A DNA stretch of 64,000 nucleotides, taken from Rhodococcus jostii NBRC 16295. Its GTDB lineage: Bacteria; Actinomycetota; Actinomycetes; Mycobacteriales; Mycobacteriaceae. The position numbers and the translations under genes are program-made. The notes beneath the pieces were generated by a model. The model was not told the origin of the DNA. It saw only the letters and a list, made by a program, of their open reading frames with translations, and searched no databases. The first letter of the stretch is position 1; each line of letters starts with the position of its first letter. The stretch is taken from assembly GCF_001894825.1 (NCBI RefSeq), contig NZ_BCWY01000057.1, forward strand, positions 1-64,000, read 5' to 3'. Positions 29,100 to 37,620 of this stretch are shown here, in pieces.

Positions 29100-30247
29100 G
29101 CCTCGACCTCCAGCGGGAACGACACCGCGACGGCGGTCAGCCCCGGTTCCGACTCCACCGACATCGACCCGTCGAGCAGCTCGACGCGACGGCGAATCGA
29201 GGTCAGCCCGAACGCTTTCGACGGTTCACGGTCGAGAAGCTCGACATCGAAGCCGACGCCGTCGTCGACGACGTCCAACCGGACCGCGTCCTCGTAGTAG
29301 GTGAGCGTGATCGCCATCCGGGACGCGTGGGCATGGCGAACCACGTTGGACACCGCGCCCTGCGCAATCCGCACCAACGCCGCCTCGACGGGCATCGGCA
29401 ATCGCACGGGCTCCCCTTCCACGACGGCAATGGTGTCGACGGTGTCGCTCCTCGCCTGCGTGCAGATCCGCGCGAGCGCGTCCACGAGTGACTTCCCGTC
29501 GAGGACGGCGGGTGTGAGATCTCCGATGAGCTGGCGGGTTTCGGCGAGGCTGTCGGCGGCCGTCTCCCGCGCCAACCGGATCCTCTCCCGAGCCGGGTGG
29601 TCGGGGGCCGCGCGTTCGACGGCGTGGAGCAGCATCTGAATGCTCGACAGATCCTGCGCGACGGTGTCGTGGATCTCGCGTGCGAGCCGCTCGCGTTCGG
29701 CGAGGGAGCCGGCGGCACGTTCCTGCTCGGCGAGTTCGGCTCGGGTTCGGGTCAATTCGTCGATGAGGCGATCGCGTTCGACGGCCTCCCGGTACAACGC
29801 GCGGTAGCCGAGGCCGATCGCCACCGCGACGCACGCACCGATCACCGGACCGACAACACCCGCGACGCTCCAGCCGCGATGCATTCCGGTACCCACCACC
29901 GCCACGACCGTTGCGGCTGCGACGGCAGGGACTGCCCAGCGACGCGGCAGCAGATGCAGGTACAGGAAGAACAGTCCGAACGCGAGATACGCGGCGTCCG
30001 GGGCGAGGACCATCAGCGCCACCCACAGTGCCGTCAGCGCTGCTAGCCACCACGCCCCGCGCAGACGTCGCGTCGCGCCCGCCGCGTACACGGCGAGAAA
30101 CGCCACCGACAGCACCACGATCGCCGGTGCCTGCGGCGCGTCCAGAAGGACGGCGCGCATGATCACGACTGCAGTGAGCGCCGCGATCAGCGCATGCAGT
30201 CCCAGTTGGAGTCCCGCGAACACGGGCGTGAGAGGGGAGCGGTGCAC
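29096..30247 (-). CDS. Sensor histidine kinase (HisKA_3, NarL-system type)
   Basis: A 383-residue membrane kinase with five or six N-terminal membrane segments (to about residue 150), a short coiled linker, the phosphoacceptor H193 in REIHDTVAQDL and a GHKL ATPase domain (NVVRHAHAS, DDGVGFD, FGLTSIRRR). No extracytoplasmic sensor domain is present, so an intramembrane or lipid-linked signal is likely, possibly the substrate of the ABC transporter beside it. GTG 30247 is chosen as the residues before it do not fit the family. Confidence 0.87.
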   Translation of the reverse strand: MHRSPLTPVFAGLQLGLHALIAALTAVVIMRAVLLDAPQAPAIVVLSVAFLAVYAAGATRRLRGAWWLAALTALWVALMVLAPDAAYLAFGLFFLYLHLLPRRWAVPAVAAATVVAVVGTGMHRGWSVAGVVGPVIGACVAVAIGLGYRALYREAVERDRLIDELTRTRAELAEQERAAGSLAERERLAREIHDTVAQDLSSIQMLLHAVERAAPDHPARERIRLARETAADSLAETRQLIGDLTPAVLDGKSLVDALARICTQARSDTVDTIAVVEGEPVRLPMPVEAALVRIAQGAVSNVVRHAHASRMAITLTYYEDAVRLDVVDDGVGFDVELLDREPSKAFGLTSIRRRVELLDGSMSVESEPGLTAVAVSFPLEVEA

Positions 30248-30326
30248 CCCGCCCAGCTTATCGACGCGAGCGCACCCGGCATCCATCGAAAGTCGGAACG
30301 CGCACCCGACCTTCGACCACCGGGAA

Positions 30327-30348
30327 TTCCATCCCACGTGCGATGGAA
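30327..30348. promoter_or_regulatory. Inverted repeat TTCCATC-N8-GATGGAA between two-component and ABC genes
   Basis: A perfect 7-bp inverted repeat with an 8-base spacer containing CACGTG. It lies in the 197-base divergent region between the histidine kinase and the ABC permease. It is the best candidate for the binding site of the response regulator at 28476. Confidence 0.55.
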
Positions 30349-30444
30349 CCGTGTCGTGCCCGGGGCACGGTGAATTCGGGGGCCGTAGTGCCGCCCCGGC
30401 CCGCATCGACTGCGGGGCCGGTCGTATCTGGAGAGGACCACCCT

Positions 30445-31485
30445 GTGTTCGTCGCATCGAGAGACCTGCGTGCCGCGCGTGGTCGCTTCGCGCTGATATC
30501 CGTCGTCGTGGTGCTGATTGCGCTGCTCGTCACCTTCCTCAGCGGCCTCACCGCGGGATTGCGCCACCAGAACGTGTCCGTCGTGGAGCGTATCGACGCC
30601 GAGTCGGTGGTCTTCGCCGCCTCCGGCGACGGTCCGTCGTTCGACGACTCCGCGCTGTCGGCCGAGCAGGTTGACGTGTGGCGGCGGAGCGCCGACTCGG
30701 TGCACCCGATCGGCGTCGGCCGAGGCTCGGCGTCCGCAGCGGGAGGTGCGGCGAAGACGGTGGCGCTGGTCGGCGCGGACGGCGGCGTGGGCGACCGCGC
30801 ACCGTCCGCGCCGGGGACCGTGATCCTCGGGGACGGCGCGGCGCGATCCCTCGGCGTCGTCGCCGGCGACAGTGTCACCGTCGGCGATTCCACGTTCGCC
30901 GTGACTGCGGTCCGCGGCGACGACTGGTACGGCCACAGTCCGGCCGTGTGGATGACCCTCGGCGACTGGCAGCACGCGAACCCGCGCGGGGGCACGGCGA
31001 CGGTGCTCGCGGTGTCAGGCGGCGACGACGCGACGCACGCCGTCGCGGGGACGACCTCCCGAAGTGTCGCCGACTCCTTCTCCGCCATCGGCTCCTATAC
31101 CTCCGAGAACGGGTCACTGACGTTGATGACGGTGATGCTGTTCGCGATCTCCGCGCTGGTGATCGGCGCGTTCTTCACAGTCTGGACGCTCCAGCGCACC
31201 ACCGATGTCGCGACGTTGAAGGCGCTCGGCGCGTCCACCGGGTCGCTCGTGCGGGACGCGGTCGGGCAGGCGCTGGTCGTCCTGCTCGCCGGTGTGGGTG
31301 CCGGTGTCGCGATGGCGGCGGTGGCCGGGTCGTTGATCGGCGACGCGGTGCCGTTCGTGCTCGGCATCTCCACCACTCTCCTGCCCGCCACGTCTCTCGT
31401 CGGGCTCGGCCTCCTCGGCGCGGCCTTCGCGCTCCGCTTCCTCTTCACCACTGACCCCCTCACTGCCCTCGGGAGCACACGATGA
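30445..31485 (+). CDS. ABC transporter permease, FtsX/MacB-like
   Basis: A 346-residue permease with one N-terminal membrane helix, an external domain of about 200 residues and three C-terminal helices, the FtsX/MacB/LolC plan. The coupling segment RTTDVATLKALGASTGSL is clear. GTG 30445 has GGAGAGG upstream. It overlaps the ATPase gene by four bases, so the pair forms one transporter. Such transporters with a paired two-component system often export or sense cell-envelope-active peptides; this is inference. Confidence 0.86.
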   Translation: MFVASRDLRAARGRFALISVVVVLIALLVTFLSGLTAGLRHQNVSVVERIDAESVVFAASGDGPSFDDSALSAEQVDVWRRSADSVHPIGVGRGSASAAGGAAKTVALVGADGGVGDRAPSAPGTVILGDGAARSLGVVAGDSVTVGDSTFAVTAVRGDDWYGHSPAVWMTLGDWQHANPRGGTATVLAVSGGDDATHAVAGTTSRSVADSFSAIGSYTSENGSLTLMTVMLFAISALVIGAFFTVWTLQRTTDVATLKALGASTGSLVRDAVGQALVVLLAGVGAGVAMAAVAGSLIGDAVPFVLGISTTLLPATSLVGLGLLGAAFALRFLFTTDPLTALGSTR

Positions 31486-32192
31486 CCACCTCCGCCCTCA
31501 CCCTCGACGACGTCACCCTCACCTACCCGGACGGCGCGGGACGCGTCACCGCCCTCGATTCGGTGTCGCTGACCCTCGGCCGGGGTGAGATCGCCGCGAT
31601 CACCGGTCCGTCCGGTTCCGGGAAGTCGACGCTCCTCGCGGTGGCGTCGACTTTGATCCGGCCCGACTCGGGCTCCGTCCGGCTGGGCACGACCGAACTC
31701 ACGACCCTGAGCCGACGCGACGCGTCCACACTGCGCCGCGACCGGATCGGCATCGTGTTCCAGCAGTCCAACCTGGTGTCGTCGCTGACGGCGCTCGAGC
31801 AACTCGAGGTGATGGCGCACCTCGGGCAGCGGTTGTTCGTGCCGCGGCGGGCCGGGCGTGCGAAGGCTCGCGACCTGCTCGACGCCGTCGGGCTTGCAGA
31901 CCACGTCGGGAAGATGCCCGCGCAGTTGTCGGGTGGGCAGCGGCAGCGGGTCAACCTCGCCCGGGCGCTGATGAACGACCCGTCGCTGCTGGTCGTCGAC
32001 GAGCCGACCAGCGCGCTCGACCAGGAACGGGGCGCCGCGATCATGGATCTGCTCCTCCGTGTCGTGCGAGAACGCGAGGTCGCGACGCTGCTCGTGACAC
32101 ACGACCGCACGCATCTGTGCAGAATGGATGCAGTCCACCGCGTAGTCGACGGCTCTCTCACCCGTGAGCACTTGTTAACCGCGGAAGGTTAA
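31482..32192 (+). CDS. ABC transporter ATP-binding protein (MacB/LolD-like)
   Basis: A 236-residue ATPase. Walker A GPSGSGKST (42-50), Q-loop VFQQSNLV, signature LSGGQRQRV and Walker B LLVVDEPTSALD are intact. It partners the permease at 30445. The last ten residues TREHLLTAEG and the TAA stop are read from a degenerate family A hairpin repeat, so the natural C-terminus was altered by repeat insertion, beyond the conserved ATPase core. Confidence 0.92.
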   Translation: MTTSALTLDDVTLTYPDGAGRVTALDSVSLTLGRGEIAAITGPSGSGKSTLLAVASTLIRPDSGSVRLGTTELTTLSRRDASTLRRDRIGIVFQQSNLVSSLTALEQLEVMAHLGQRLFVPRRAGRAKARDLLDAVGLADHVGKMPAQLSGGQRQRVNLARALMNDPSLLVVDEPTSALDQERGAAIMDLLLRVVREREVATLLVTHDRTHLCRMDAVHRVVDGSLTREHLLTAEG

Positions 32193-32206
32193 TAAGTACG
32201 CACAGG
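32161..32206. repeat. Family A hairpin repeat, copy 3 (degenerate), supplies the 3' end of the ABC ATPase gene
   Basis: Left arm CCCGTGAGCACTTGTTAACC and a right arm with several mismatches (GGTTAATAAGTACGCACAGG). It gives the ATPase its final codons and TAA stop, as copy 2 does for the MHS transporter. Confidence 0.8.
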
Positions 32207-32238
32207 TGTGAATAACATGTTTCTTCCAAAGTCAAGGG

Positions 32239-32280
32239 TTGACGTTTCTCATGTGCGTGAGATTACATCTTAGTGGTAAG
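32239..32280 (+). promoter_or_regulatory. Promoter and MarR-box 1 before the transporter-dehydrogenase operon
   Basis: TTGACG (32239-32244), an 18-base spacer and TTACAT (32263-32268) form a promoter. ATCTTAGTGGTAAG (32267-32280) overlaps its downstream edge and the expected start point. It is the least symmetric of the five copies of the box. Repression at initiation is the likely mode. Confidence 0.6.
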
Positions 32281-32327
32281 CCTTTGAGGGCTTAAGTAAA
32301 TGCCTCGACCCGACCCTGAGGATGCTC

Positions 32328-33704
32328 ATGACGACGGTATCGCCCGCCATGGCTGCCACAGCTGAGATGATCAGCGCCCGACTCGAACGCCTGCCGATGA
32401 GCAGGTGGCATATCAAGGCCCGCGTCATCGTCGGCGCCGTCACGTTCTTCGACGGCTTCGACCAATTGATGATCGCGTACTCCCTCCCCGTCCTCATCCC
32501 CAAGTGGGGTCTGACCCCCGGCGATATCGCCTGGGTGATCGCCATCGGCGGCATCGGCATGCTCGTCGGCGCCCTCGCCGGCGGCTGGTTCGCCGACCGC
32601 GTCGGCCGGCTCAACGTCATCATTTTCTCGCTCGCGCTCTACGCCGTCATGAGCCTCGGCATGGCGTTCACCGACAGCCTGATGCTCTTCCTCGTCTTCC
32701 GATTCGTGCAGGGCATCGGCCTCGGCGCCGAGGTCCCGGTCGCGGCGAGCTACATCGGCGAGATCACCAAAGCCCACAAGCGCGGACGATTCGTGCTGCT
32801 CTACGAGGTGATCTTCCCGATCGGGCTCGTGATGTCGGCGATCGTGTCGGCGTGGGTGGTCCCCAACTACGGCTACAAGATCCTGTTCGCGCTCGGTGCG
32901 CTGCCCGTCCTGCTGCTGCCGATGCTGTGGAAGCTTCCCGAGTCGCCGCGCTGGCTCGCGTCCCGGGGCCGCCACGAAGACGCGCACAATGCCATGACCC
33001 GCATCGAGAACGAGATCACCGAGAAGTACGGCAAGACACTGCCTGCTCCGCAGCCGCTGCCGGCCGTCGCCGTCGACGTCCGCCGCGGGACGTTCGCGGA
33101 GGCCTTCCGGGGTATCTACCTGCGCCGCACCCTGATGCTCGCGGCCATCTGGGGCAGCGCCTACTTCGTCAACTACGGCATCGCGTCCTGGCTGCCGACG
33201 CTGTACCGATCCGCATTCGACGTCAGCGTCGACACCGCCCTGCACTACAGCATCGTCACCAGCGTGGCCGGCCTGCTCGGCTGCATCCTCGTCGCGTTCC
33301 TCATCGACAACCTCGGTCGCCGCATCTGCATCACCGCGTCGATGGTCCTGTGCTCGTCGCTGCTCTTCCTGCTCGCCGCCTCCGGCGCCGACACCGCGAC
33401 GAAGGTCCTGTTCTGGTCCGCCGGATCCGCCCTGTTCGTCTTCGCCGTCAACATGGCGCTCTACGTCTACACCGCGGAGCTGTACCCCACCCGGATGAGG
33501 GCCATCGGCTGCGCGATCGGCGGAGCGAGCGGACGCCTCGGCATCATCGTCGGTCCCCTCGCCGTCGGAGCCATCCTCGACGGGGGCGGCACGCTCACCG
33601 TCGTCTTCGGAATGTTCTCCGCCGTCGCCCTGATCGGCGCCCTCGTGGTCGGCTTCTTCGCAGTCGAAACCCGCGAGAAGACCCTCGAGGAGATCTCCCA
33701 GTGA
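32328..33704 (+). CDS. MFS transporter, aromatic acid / sugar porter-like importer
   Basis: A 458-residue twelve-helix symporter. It has FFDGFDQLMIAYSLPVL in helix 1 (the DGxD-type motif of aromatic acid:H+ symporters such as PcaK and BenK), GGWFADRVGRLNV in loop 2-3 and PESPRWLASRGR after helix 6. ATG 32328 has GAGGA five bases upstream; ATG 32322 is in frame but badly spaced. It overlaps the aldehyde dehydrogenase (GTGA). It probably imports the substrate of the catabolic locus. Confidence 0.87.
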   Translation: MTTVSPAMAATAEMISARLERLPMSRWHIKARVIVGAVTFFDGFDQLMIAYSLPVLIPKWGLTPGDIAWVIAIGGIGMLVGALAGGWFADRVGRLNVIIFSLALYAVMSLGMAFTDSLMLFLVFRFVQGIGLGAEVPVAASYIGEITKAHKRGRFVLLYEVIFPIGLVMSAIVSAWVVPNYGYKILFALGALPVLLLPMLWKLPESPRWLASRGRHEDAHNAMTRIENEITEKYGKTLPAPQPLPAVAVDVRRGTFAEAFRGIYLRRTLMLAAIWGSAYFVNYGIASWLPTLYRSAFDVSVDTALHYSIVTSVAGLLGCILVAFLIDNLGRRICITASMVLCSSLLFLLAASGADTATKVLFWSAGSALFVFAVNMALYVYTAELYPTRMRAIGCAIGGASGRLGIIVGPLAVGAILDGGGTLTVVFGMFSAVALIGALVVGFFAVETREKTLEEISQ

Positions 33705-35209
33705 CCATTCTCGACACCGCACCACAGACCCTGCCGTTCCTCCCGGTCGCCGACCGGATCTTCGTCGCCGGCGAGTGGCGGCAGGCGAGGGGCCCCGCCT
33801 TCGCCGTCACGGACCCGTCGAACGGCGAGACCCTGCAGGTGATCCACCAGGCCACCGCCGACGACGCCGACGAGGCTGTCCGGAAGGGCCGCGCCGCCGC
33901 CGACGATCCGGCGTGGCGCGCGCTGCTCCCGCATCAGCGGGCGAAGTACCTGCACCGTATTGCCGACGCCATCGAGGCGAACACGTCCCGGCTGGCGCTG
34001 CTGCAGAGCTACAACACCGGCAAGACGGTCACCGAGACCACCGGCCTCGTCGGCAGTGCGGCGGGCACGTTCCGCTACTTCGCCGCCGTCCTCGAAACCG
34101 CGGACGACGACCTCACCACCCCGCGCGGCAACTTCCTCACGATGAGCGTTCTCGAACCCATCGGCGTGATCGGCGCCATCGCACCGTGGAACTCGCCCGT
34201 GGCCAGCGACGCACAGAAGATCGCCCCCGCCCTCGCGGCAGGCAACGCCGTCGTCCTCAAACCCGCCGAGTGGACGCCGCTGGTGTCGCTCGAACTGGCA
34301 CGACTCATCGACCAGGCCGGATTGCCGAAGGGTCTGCTGTCGGTGCTGCCGGGCAAGGGCTCCGTGGTCGGCGACGCCATCGTCACCCACCCCGACGTCG
34401 GGAAGGTGACGTTCACCGGCGGCACCAACACCGGACGGTCCATCGCCCATGCGGCGGCCGAGAAGCTGATGCCGGTGTCGCTGGAACTCGGCGGCAAGTC
34501 GCCGACCATCGTCCTCGACGACGCCGACCTCGACGCCGCCGTGAACGGCGTGATGTACGGGATCTTCTCGTCCACCGGGCAGAGCTGCATCGCCGGATCC
34601 CGGCTGTTCGTCGACCGCCGCATCTACGACGAGTTCCTCGACAAGCTGGTGGCCAAGACGCAGCGACTGCGGCTCGGACCCGGCCGCGACCCCGACACCC
34701 AGATCGGGCCGATGGTCCACCGCAGGCACCGCGACAGCGTCGCCGCCTACGTCGACCTCGCCCGCGAAGAGGGTGGACGCGTCCTGTGCGGCGGGGCCAT
34801 CCCCGACGACGATCGGCTTCGTGACGGCGCGTACTACCTGCCCACCGTCATCGACGGACTTCCCAACAGCTCACGCACCTGCCAGGAGGAAATCTTCGGA
34901 CCCGTCCTGGTCGCCCTGCCGTTCGACGGCGAAGCGGATCTCATTGCACAGGCCAATGATTCGGTTTTCGGGCTGGCGTCGGGAATCTGGACCGGCCACT
35001 ACCGTCGCGCCTGGAAACTCGCCCGTCGACTCCAGGCCGGCACCGTGTGGATCAACACCTACAAGCAGTTCAGCATCTCCACGCCGTTCGGCGGCGTCAA
35101 GGAGAGCGGACTCGGTGTGGAGAAGGGCCGCAGCGGCATCGCCGCCTACTCGCGGCAGAAGAGCATCTACTGGGGCCTCGACGAGGAACCCAACCCCTGG
35201 GCAAATTGA
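33701..35209 (+). CDS. NAD(P)-dependent aldehyde dehydrogenase
   Basis: A 502-residue aldehyde dehydrogenase. N164 (APWNSP), FTGGTNTG (238-245), E262 (ELGGKSP) and C296 (STGQSCIAG) are all in place. It resembles betaine-aldehyde/benzaldehyde dehydrogenase-like members. Coupled by a 4-base overlap to the importer gene and sharing the MarR-box promoter, it probably oxidises an aldehyde formed in the pathway, for example by the ThDP enzyme at 39180. Substrate not determined. Confidence 0.88.
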   Translation: MTILDTAPQTLPFLPVADRIFVAGEWRQARGPAFAVTDPSNGETLQVIHQATADDADEAVRKGRAAADDPAWRALLPHQRAKYLHRIADAIEANTSRLALLQSYNTGKTVTETTGLVGSAAGTFRYFAAVLETADDDLTTPRGNFLTMSVLEPIGVIGAIAPWNSPVASDAQKIAPALAAGNAVVLKPAEWTPLVSLELARLIDQAGLPKGLLSVLPGKGSVVGDAIVTHPDVGKVTFTGGTNTGRSIAHAAAEKLMPVSLELGGKSPTIVLDDADLDAAVNGVMYGIFSSTGQSCIAGSRLFVDRRIYDEFLDKLVAKTQRLRLGPGRDPDTQIGPMVHRRHRDSVAAYVDLAREEGGRVLCGGAIPDDDRLRDGAYYLPTVIDGLPNSSRTCQEEIFGPVLVALPFDGEADLIAQANDSVFGLASGIWTGHYRRAWKLARRLQAGTVWINTYKQFSISTPFGGVKESGLGVEKGRSGIAAYSRQKSIYWGLDEEPNPWAN

Positions 35210-35261
35210 TCTGCGCCGCTCGTAGCGTCGCCCAATGTCACACCGGTTCCGTCTGACTGAA

Positions 35262-35276
35262 CCGATGTCGCATCGG
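35262..35276. promoter_or_regulatory. Short hairpin CCGATG-TCG-CATCGG in the 178-base gap
   Basis: A perfect 6-bp stem with a 3-base loop, 53 bases after the aldehyde dehydrogenase stop. A wider inverted repeat TAGGGCGT ... ACGCCCTA spans about 35299-35340. Either could end transcription of the upstream operon or bind a regulator. Confidence 0.35.
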
Positions 35277-35344
35277 CCCACGAGAAAGCTGAAGTCGTAG
35301 GGCGTGCCGAAAGAAATTTCCGTCAGCTCTGTACGCCCTATTAC

Positions 35345-35358
35345 TTTAGCGCTAAGAT
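35345..35358. promoter_or_regulatory. MarR-box 2 before the dioxygenase operon
   Basis: TTTAGCGCTAAGAT, the reverse complement of the consensus ATCTTAGCGCTAAA, with the perfect palindrome TTAGCGCTAA at 35346-35355. TATTAC (35339-35344) just before it may be the -10 element. It lies 30 bases upstream of the extradiol dioxygenase start. Confidence 0.65.
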
Positions 35359-35387
35359 ATTGAGACCTAAGCAACTGGAGGCATGCG

Positions 35388-36317
35388 ATGAACCAACCCA
35401 TAGCCCGGCTGCGGTGCCTGCGCTCCGTCGAACTGCGCACGCGGGCCAGCATCGAATCCACCGAGTTCTACTCGGACGTGTGGGGACTGCGCGTCGTCGA
35501 GCAGGGCACGGACGGCGCCTGGCTGCGGGGAACCGGTGACCACCACCACGCGCTGCAGCTCACCCAGGCGGAGCGGAACGGACTCGGCCGCATCACGTTC
35601 GCCGTCGCCACGCCGGCCGAGGTCGACGAGGCCGCCCGCCGGCTCGAACTCCGCGGCGTCCCGATCGTCAGCGGCCCGGGGCCGGTCGACGATCTCGGCG
35701 GCGGCTACGGCGTCAGCCTCGTCGACCCCGAGGGGCGCGTCGTCGAACTGCTCGCCGACGCTCTGGCGGTCCCGAAGCTCGGCCGCGAGGACGCCGTCCC
35801 GGTGGGCGTCACGCACGTCGTCCTCAACACTGTCGACATCGACGCCGCGGTGAAGTTCTACTGCGACGTCCTGGGCATGCGGGTCTCCGACTGGTCCGAA
35901 CACCAGATGGCGTTCCTGCGCTGCAACACCGACCATCACAGCATCGCGTTCAACCAGGCCGAGTGGACGTCGGTGAACCACGTCGCCTACGAGATGCCCA
36001 CCGTCGACCACTTCATGCGCGGCATCGGCCGGTTGCGTCACCACGGCACCGTGCCGCTGTGGGGTCCGGGCAAGCACGGCCCCGGCGACAACACGTTCTC
36101 CTACTTCGCCGACCCGGCAGGGCTGGTGTGCGAGTACACGTCCGGCATCGCGCAGGTCGACGAGGACCGGTGGCTGTGCAAGGTCTGGCGCCGGGTTCCC
36201 GAACTCTCCGACCTGTGGGGCACCGCGGGCCCGCCGTCCAAGCAGGTCCGCGACCACATGGCCGGCATCCCCGACCCCGGTGCGTTCGAGCGGTTCGACC
36301 TCGGGCGGGCGTCGTGA
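35388..36317 (+). CDS. Type I extradiol (catechol 2,3-) dioxygenase-like VOC protein
   Basis: A 309-residue two-domain vicinal-oxygen-chelate protein. The C-terminal domain keeps the Fe(II) ligands H143 (GVTHVVLN), H198 (VNHVAYEM) and E249 (VCEYTSG), with DHHSIAF between them. It should cleave a catechol-type ring next to the diol. ATG 35388 has CTGGAGG upstream. First gene of a long operon, overlapping the C-C hydrolase (GTGA), which is the expected next step of meta-cleavage. The true catecholic substrate is unknown. Confidence 0.87.
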   Translation: MNQPIARLRCLRSVELRTRASIESTEFYSDVWGLRVVEQGTDGAWLRGTGDHHHALQLTQAERNGLGRITFAVATPAEVDEAARRLELRGVPIVSGPGPVDDLGGGYGVSLVDPEGRVVELLADALAVPKLGREDAVPVGVTHVVLNTVDIDAAVKFYCDVLGMRVSDWSEHQMAFLRCNTDHHSIAFNQAEWTSVNHVAYEMPTVDHFMRGIGRLRHHGTVPLWGPGKHGPGDNTFSYFADPAGLVCEYTSGIAQVDEDRWLCKVWRRVPELSDLWGTAGPPSKQVRDHMAGIPDPGAFERFDLGRAS

Positions 36318-37096
36318 CGCACGTCGTCGAATCCGGTTCCGGCCCCGCGCTGCTCATGCTGCACGGAATCGGCGGCAGTGCAGACAGTTTCGCTCCGCAG
36401 TTCGATACACTCGCCGGGTCGTTGCGGCTGATCGCCTGGGACGCCCCCGGGTACGGTCGCAGCAAAAACCCCGGACGTCCGTTCGACCTCGACGACTACG
36501 CCGACGCCGCGGCCGACGTGATCCGCGACCGCTGCGGTGACGCCGGTGCCCACGTGCTGGGGATGTCGTGGGGCGGGGTGATCGCCACCCGGCTCGCGAT
36601 GCGCCATCCCGGACTGGTGCGGAGCCTGCTGCTGGGCAGTTCCACCGTCGGCTCCGGAGCGGACGACGACGCCGCCGGCCGGATGCGCGCCCGGGCCGCG
36701 ACGCTCGAGCAGGAAGGCGCGGAAGCCTTTGCCGCCGAACGGGCCCCGCGGCTGCTGTCCGGGACCGCCGACGACCAAGTGACCGCGAAGGCCACGGCGA
36801 TCATGGCGTCGTCGATCCGGCTGCCCGGCTACGGGTACGCCGCCGAGTCGATGGCGGCCACCGATCACACGGCCGATCTGCCGAAGATCGACATCCCCAC
36901 ACTCGTCCTCGGCGGAGACGAGGACAGAGTGACCGGGGTTCCGGCGAGTCAGGTTCTCGCCGGGGGCATCCCGGGCGCCGTGTTCGTCACCATCCGAGGC
37001 GCCGGACACCTCGCGAACCAGGAGCGGCCGGACGCCTTCAACGCCTGGGTCGAATCCTTCATCCACATCACCGAACGCCTGCGCAACCACGTCTAG
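36314..37096 (+). CDS. Alpha/beta hydrolase, meta-cleavage product (C-C) hydrolase-like
   Basis: A 260-residue hydrolase. LMLHGIGGSADSF forms the oxyanion part, S85 in GMSWGG is the nucleophile, D204 in GGDEDRV the acid and H232 in GAGHLAN the base. The size and position directly after an extradiol dioxygenase support a role in hydrolysing the ring-opened dienoate. GTG 36314 overlaps the dioxygenase stop; a much longer open frame upstream is out-of-phase with that gene. A lactonase or esterase role is possible. Confidence 0.85.
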   Translation: MTHVVESGSGPALLMLHGIGGSADSFAPQFDTLAGSLRLIAWDAPGYGRSKNPGRPFDLDDYADAAADVIRDRCGDAGAHVLGMSWGGVIATRLAMRHPGLVRSLLLGSSTVGSGADDDAAGRMRARAATLEQEGAEAFAAERAPRLLSGTADDQVTAKATAIMASSIRLPGYGYAAESMAATDHTADLPKIDIPTLVLGGDEDRVTGVPASQVLAGGIPGAVFVTIRGAGHLANQERPDAFNAWVESFIHITERLRNHV

Positions 37097-37111
37097 AGAA
37101 GGAGTACACCA

Positions 37112-37618
37112 ATGACACTCGAATACGGCACCGCCGACCTGAAGGAATTCACCGACTCGCTGATCCTCACCCGCGGCACCCGCCACGAGGACTGGGACAC
37201 CCTGGGCTTCCAGGCGAAGGCCGGCGACCAGTTCAAGCGCGCACAGATCCGCTACGTCGGCTCCGGCGCGACGGGTAACCACGAGAGCGACAACCGCACC
37301 ATCGTCTCGCGCGGATTCACGTTCTCCAACATGCTGCTTCCCCCCGGCGCCGAGGGCCCCGAGCACACCCACCACGACGCCGAAGAAGCGTTCTTCGTGC
37401 TCGAAGGTGAGGTGGAGGTCGGCGTCCACCGCGACGGCAAGGTGGAGAAGCGCACCCTCGGCTACCGCGACATGATCGTCGTCCCCGCCGGAGTGCCGCG
37501 CAGCCTGAAGAACAACGGCACCACCGACGCGCTGTTCTGCGTCATCATCGGCGCCCAGAAGCCGCAGATCCCGACGTACCCCGAGACGTCGGCCATGCAC
37601 GGCGTTACCCGGGACTGA
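37112..37618 (+). CDS. Cupin-domain protein
   Basis: A 168-residue single-cupin protein. Motif 1 has H85, H87 and E91 in PEHTHHDAEEAFFVLEGEVE, and motif 2 is GYRDMIVVPAGVPRSLKNNG, lacking the usual third His at the expected place (Pro-Arg-Ser). It therefore may bind metal with fewer ligands. It could be a dioxygenase, isomerase or decarboxylase; context in the ring-cleavage operon does not settle this. Start ATG 37112 has AGAAGGAG upstream. Confidence 0.8.
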   Translation: MTLEYGTADLKEFTDSLILTRGTRHEDWDTLGFQAKAGDQFKRAQIRYVGSGATGNHESDNRTIVSRGFTFSNMLLPPGAEGPEHTHHDAEEAFFVLEGEVEVGVHRDGKVEKRTLGYRDMIVVPAGVPRSLKNNGTTDALFCVIIGAQKPQIPTYPETSAMHGVTRD

Positions 37619-37620
37619 CC

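Noticed and set aside
35210-35387. Possible small gene in the 178-base gap before the dioxygenase
   Set aside because: No frame with a start, ribosome site and plausible composition; the gap is explained by hairpins and the MarR box.
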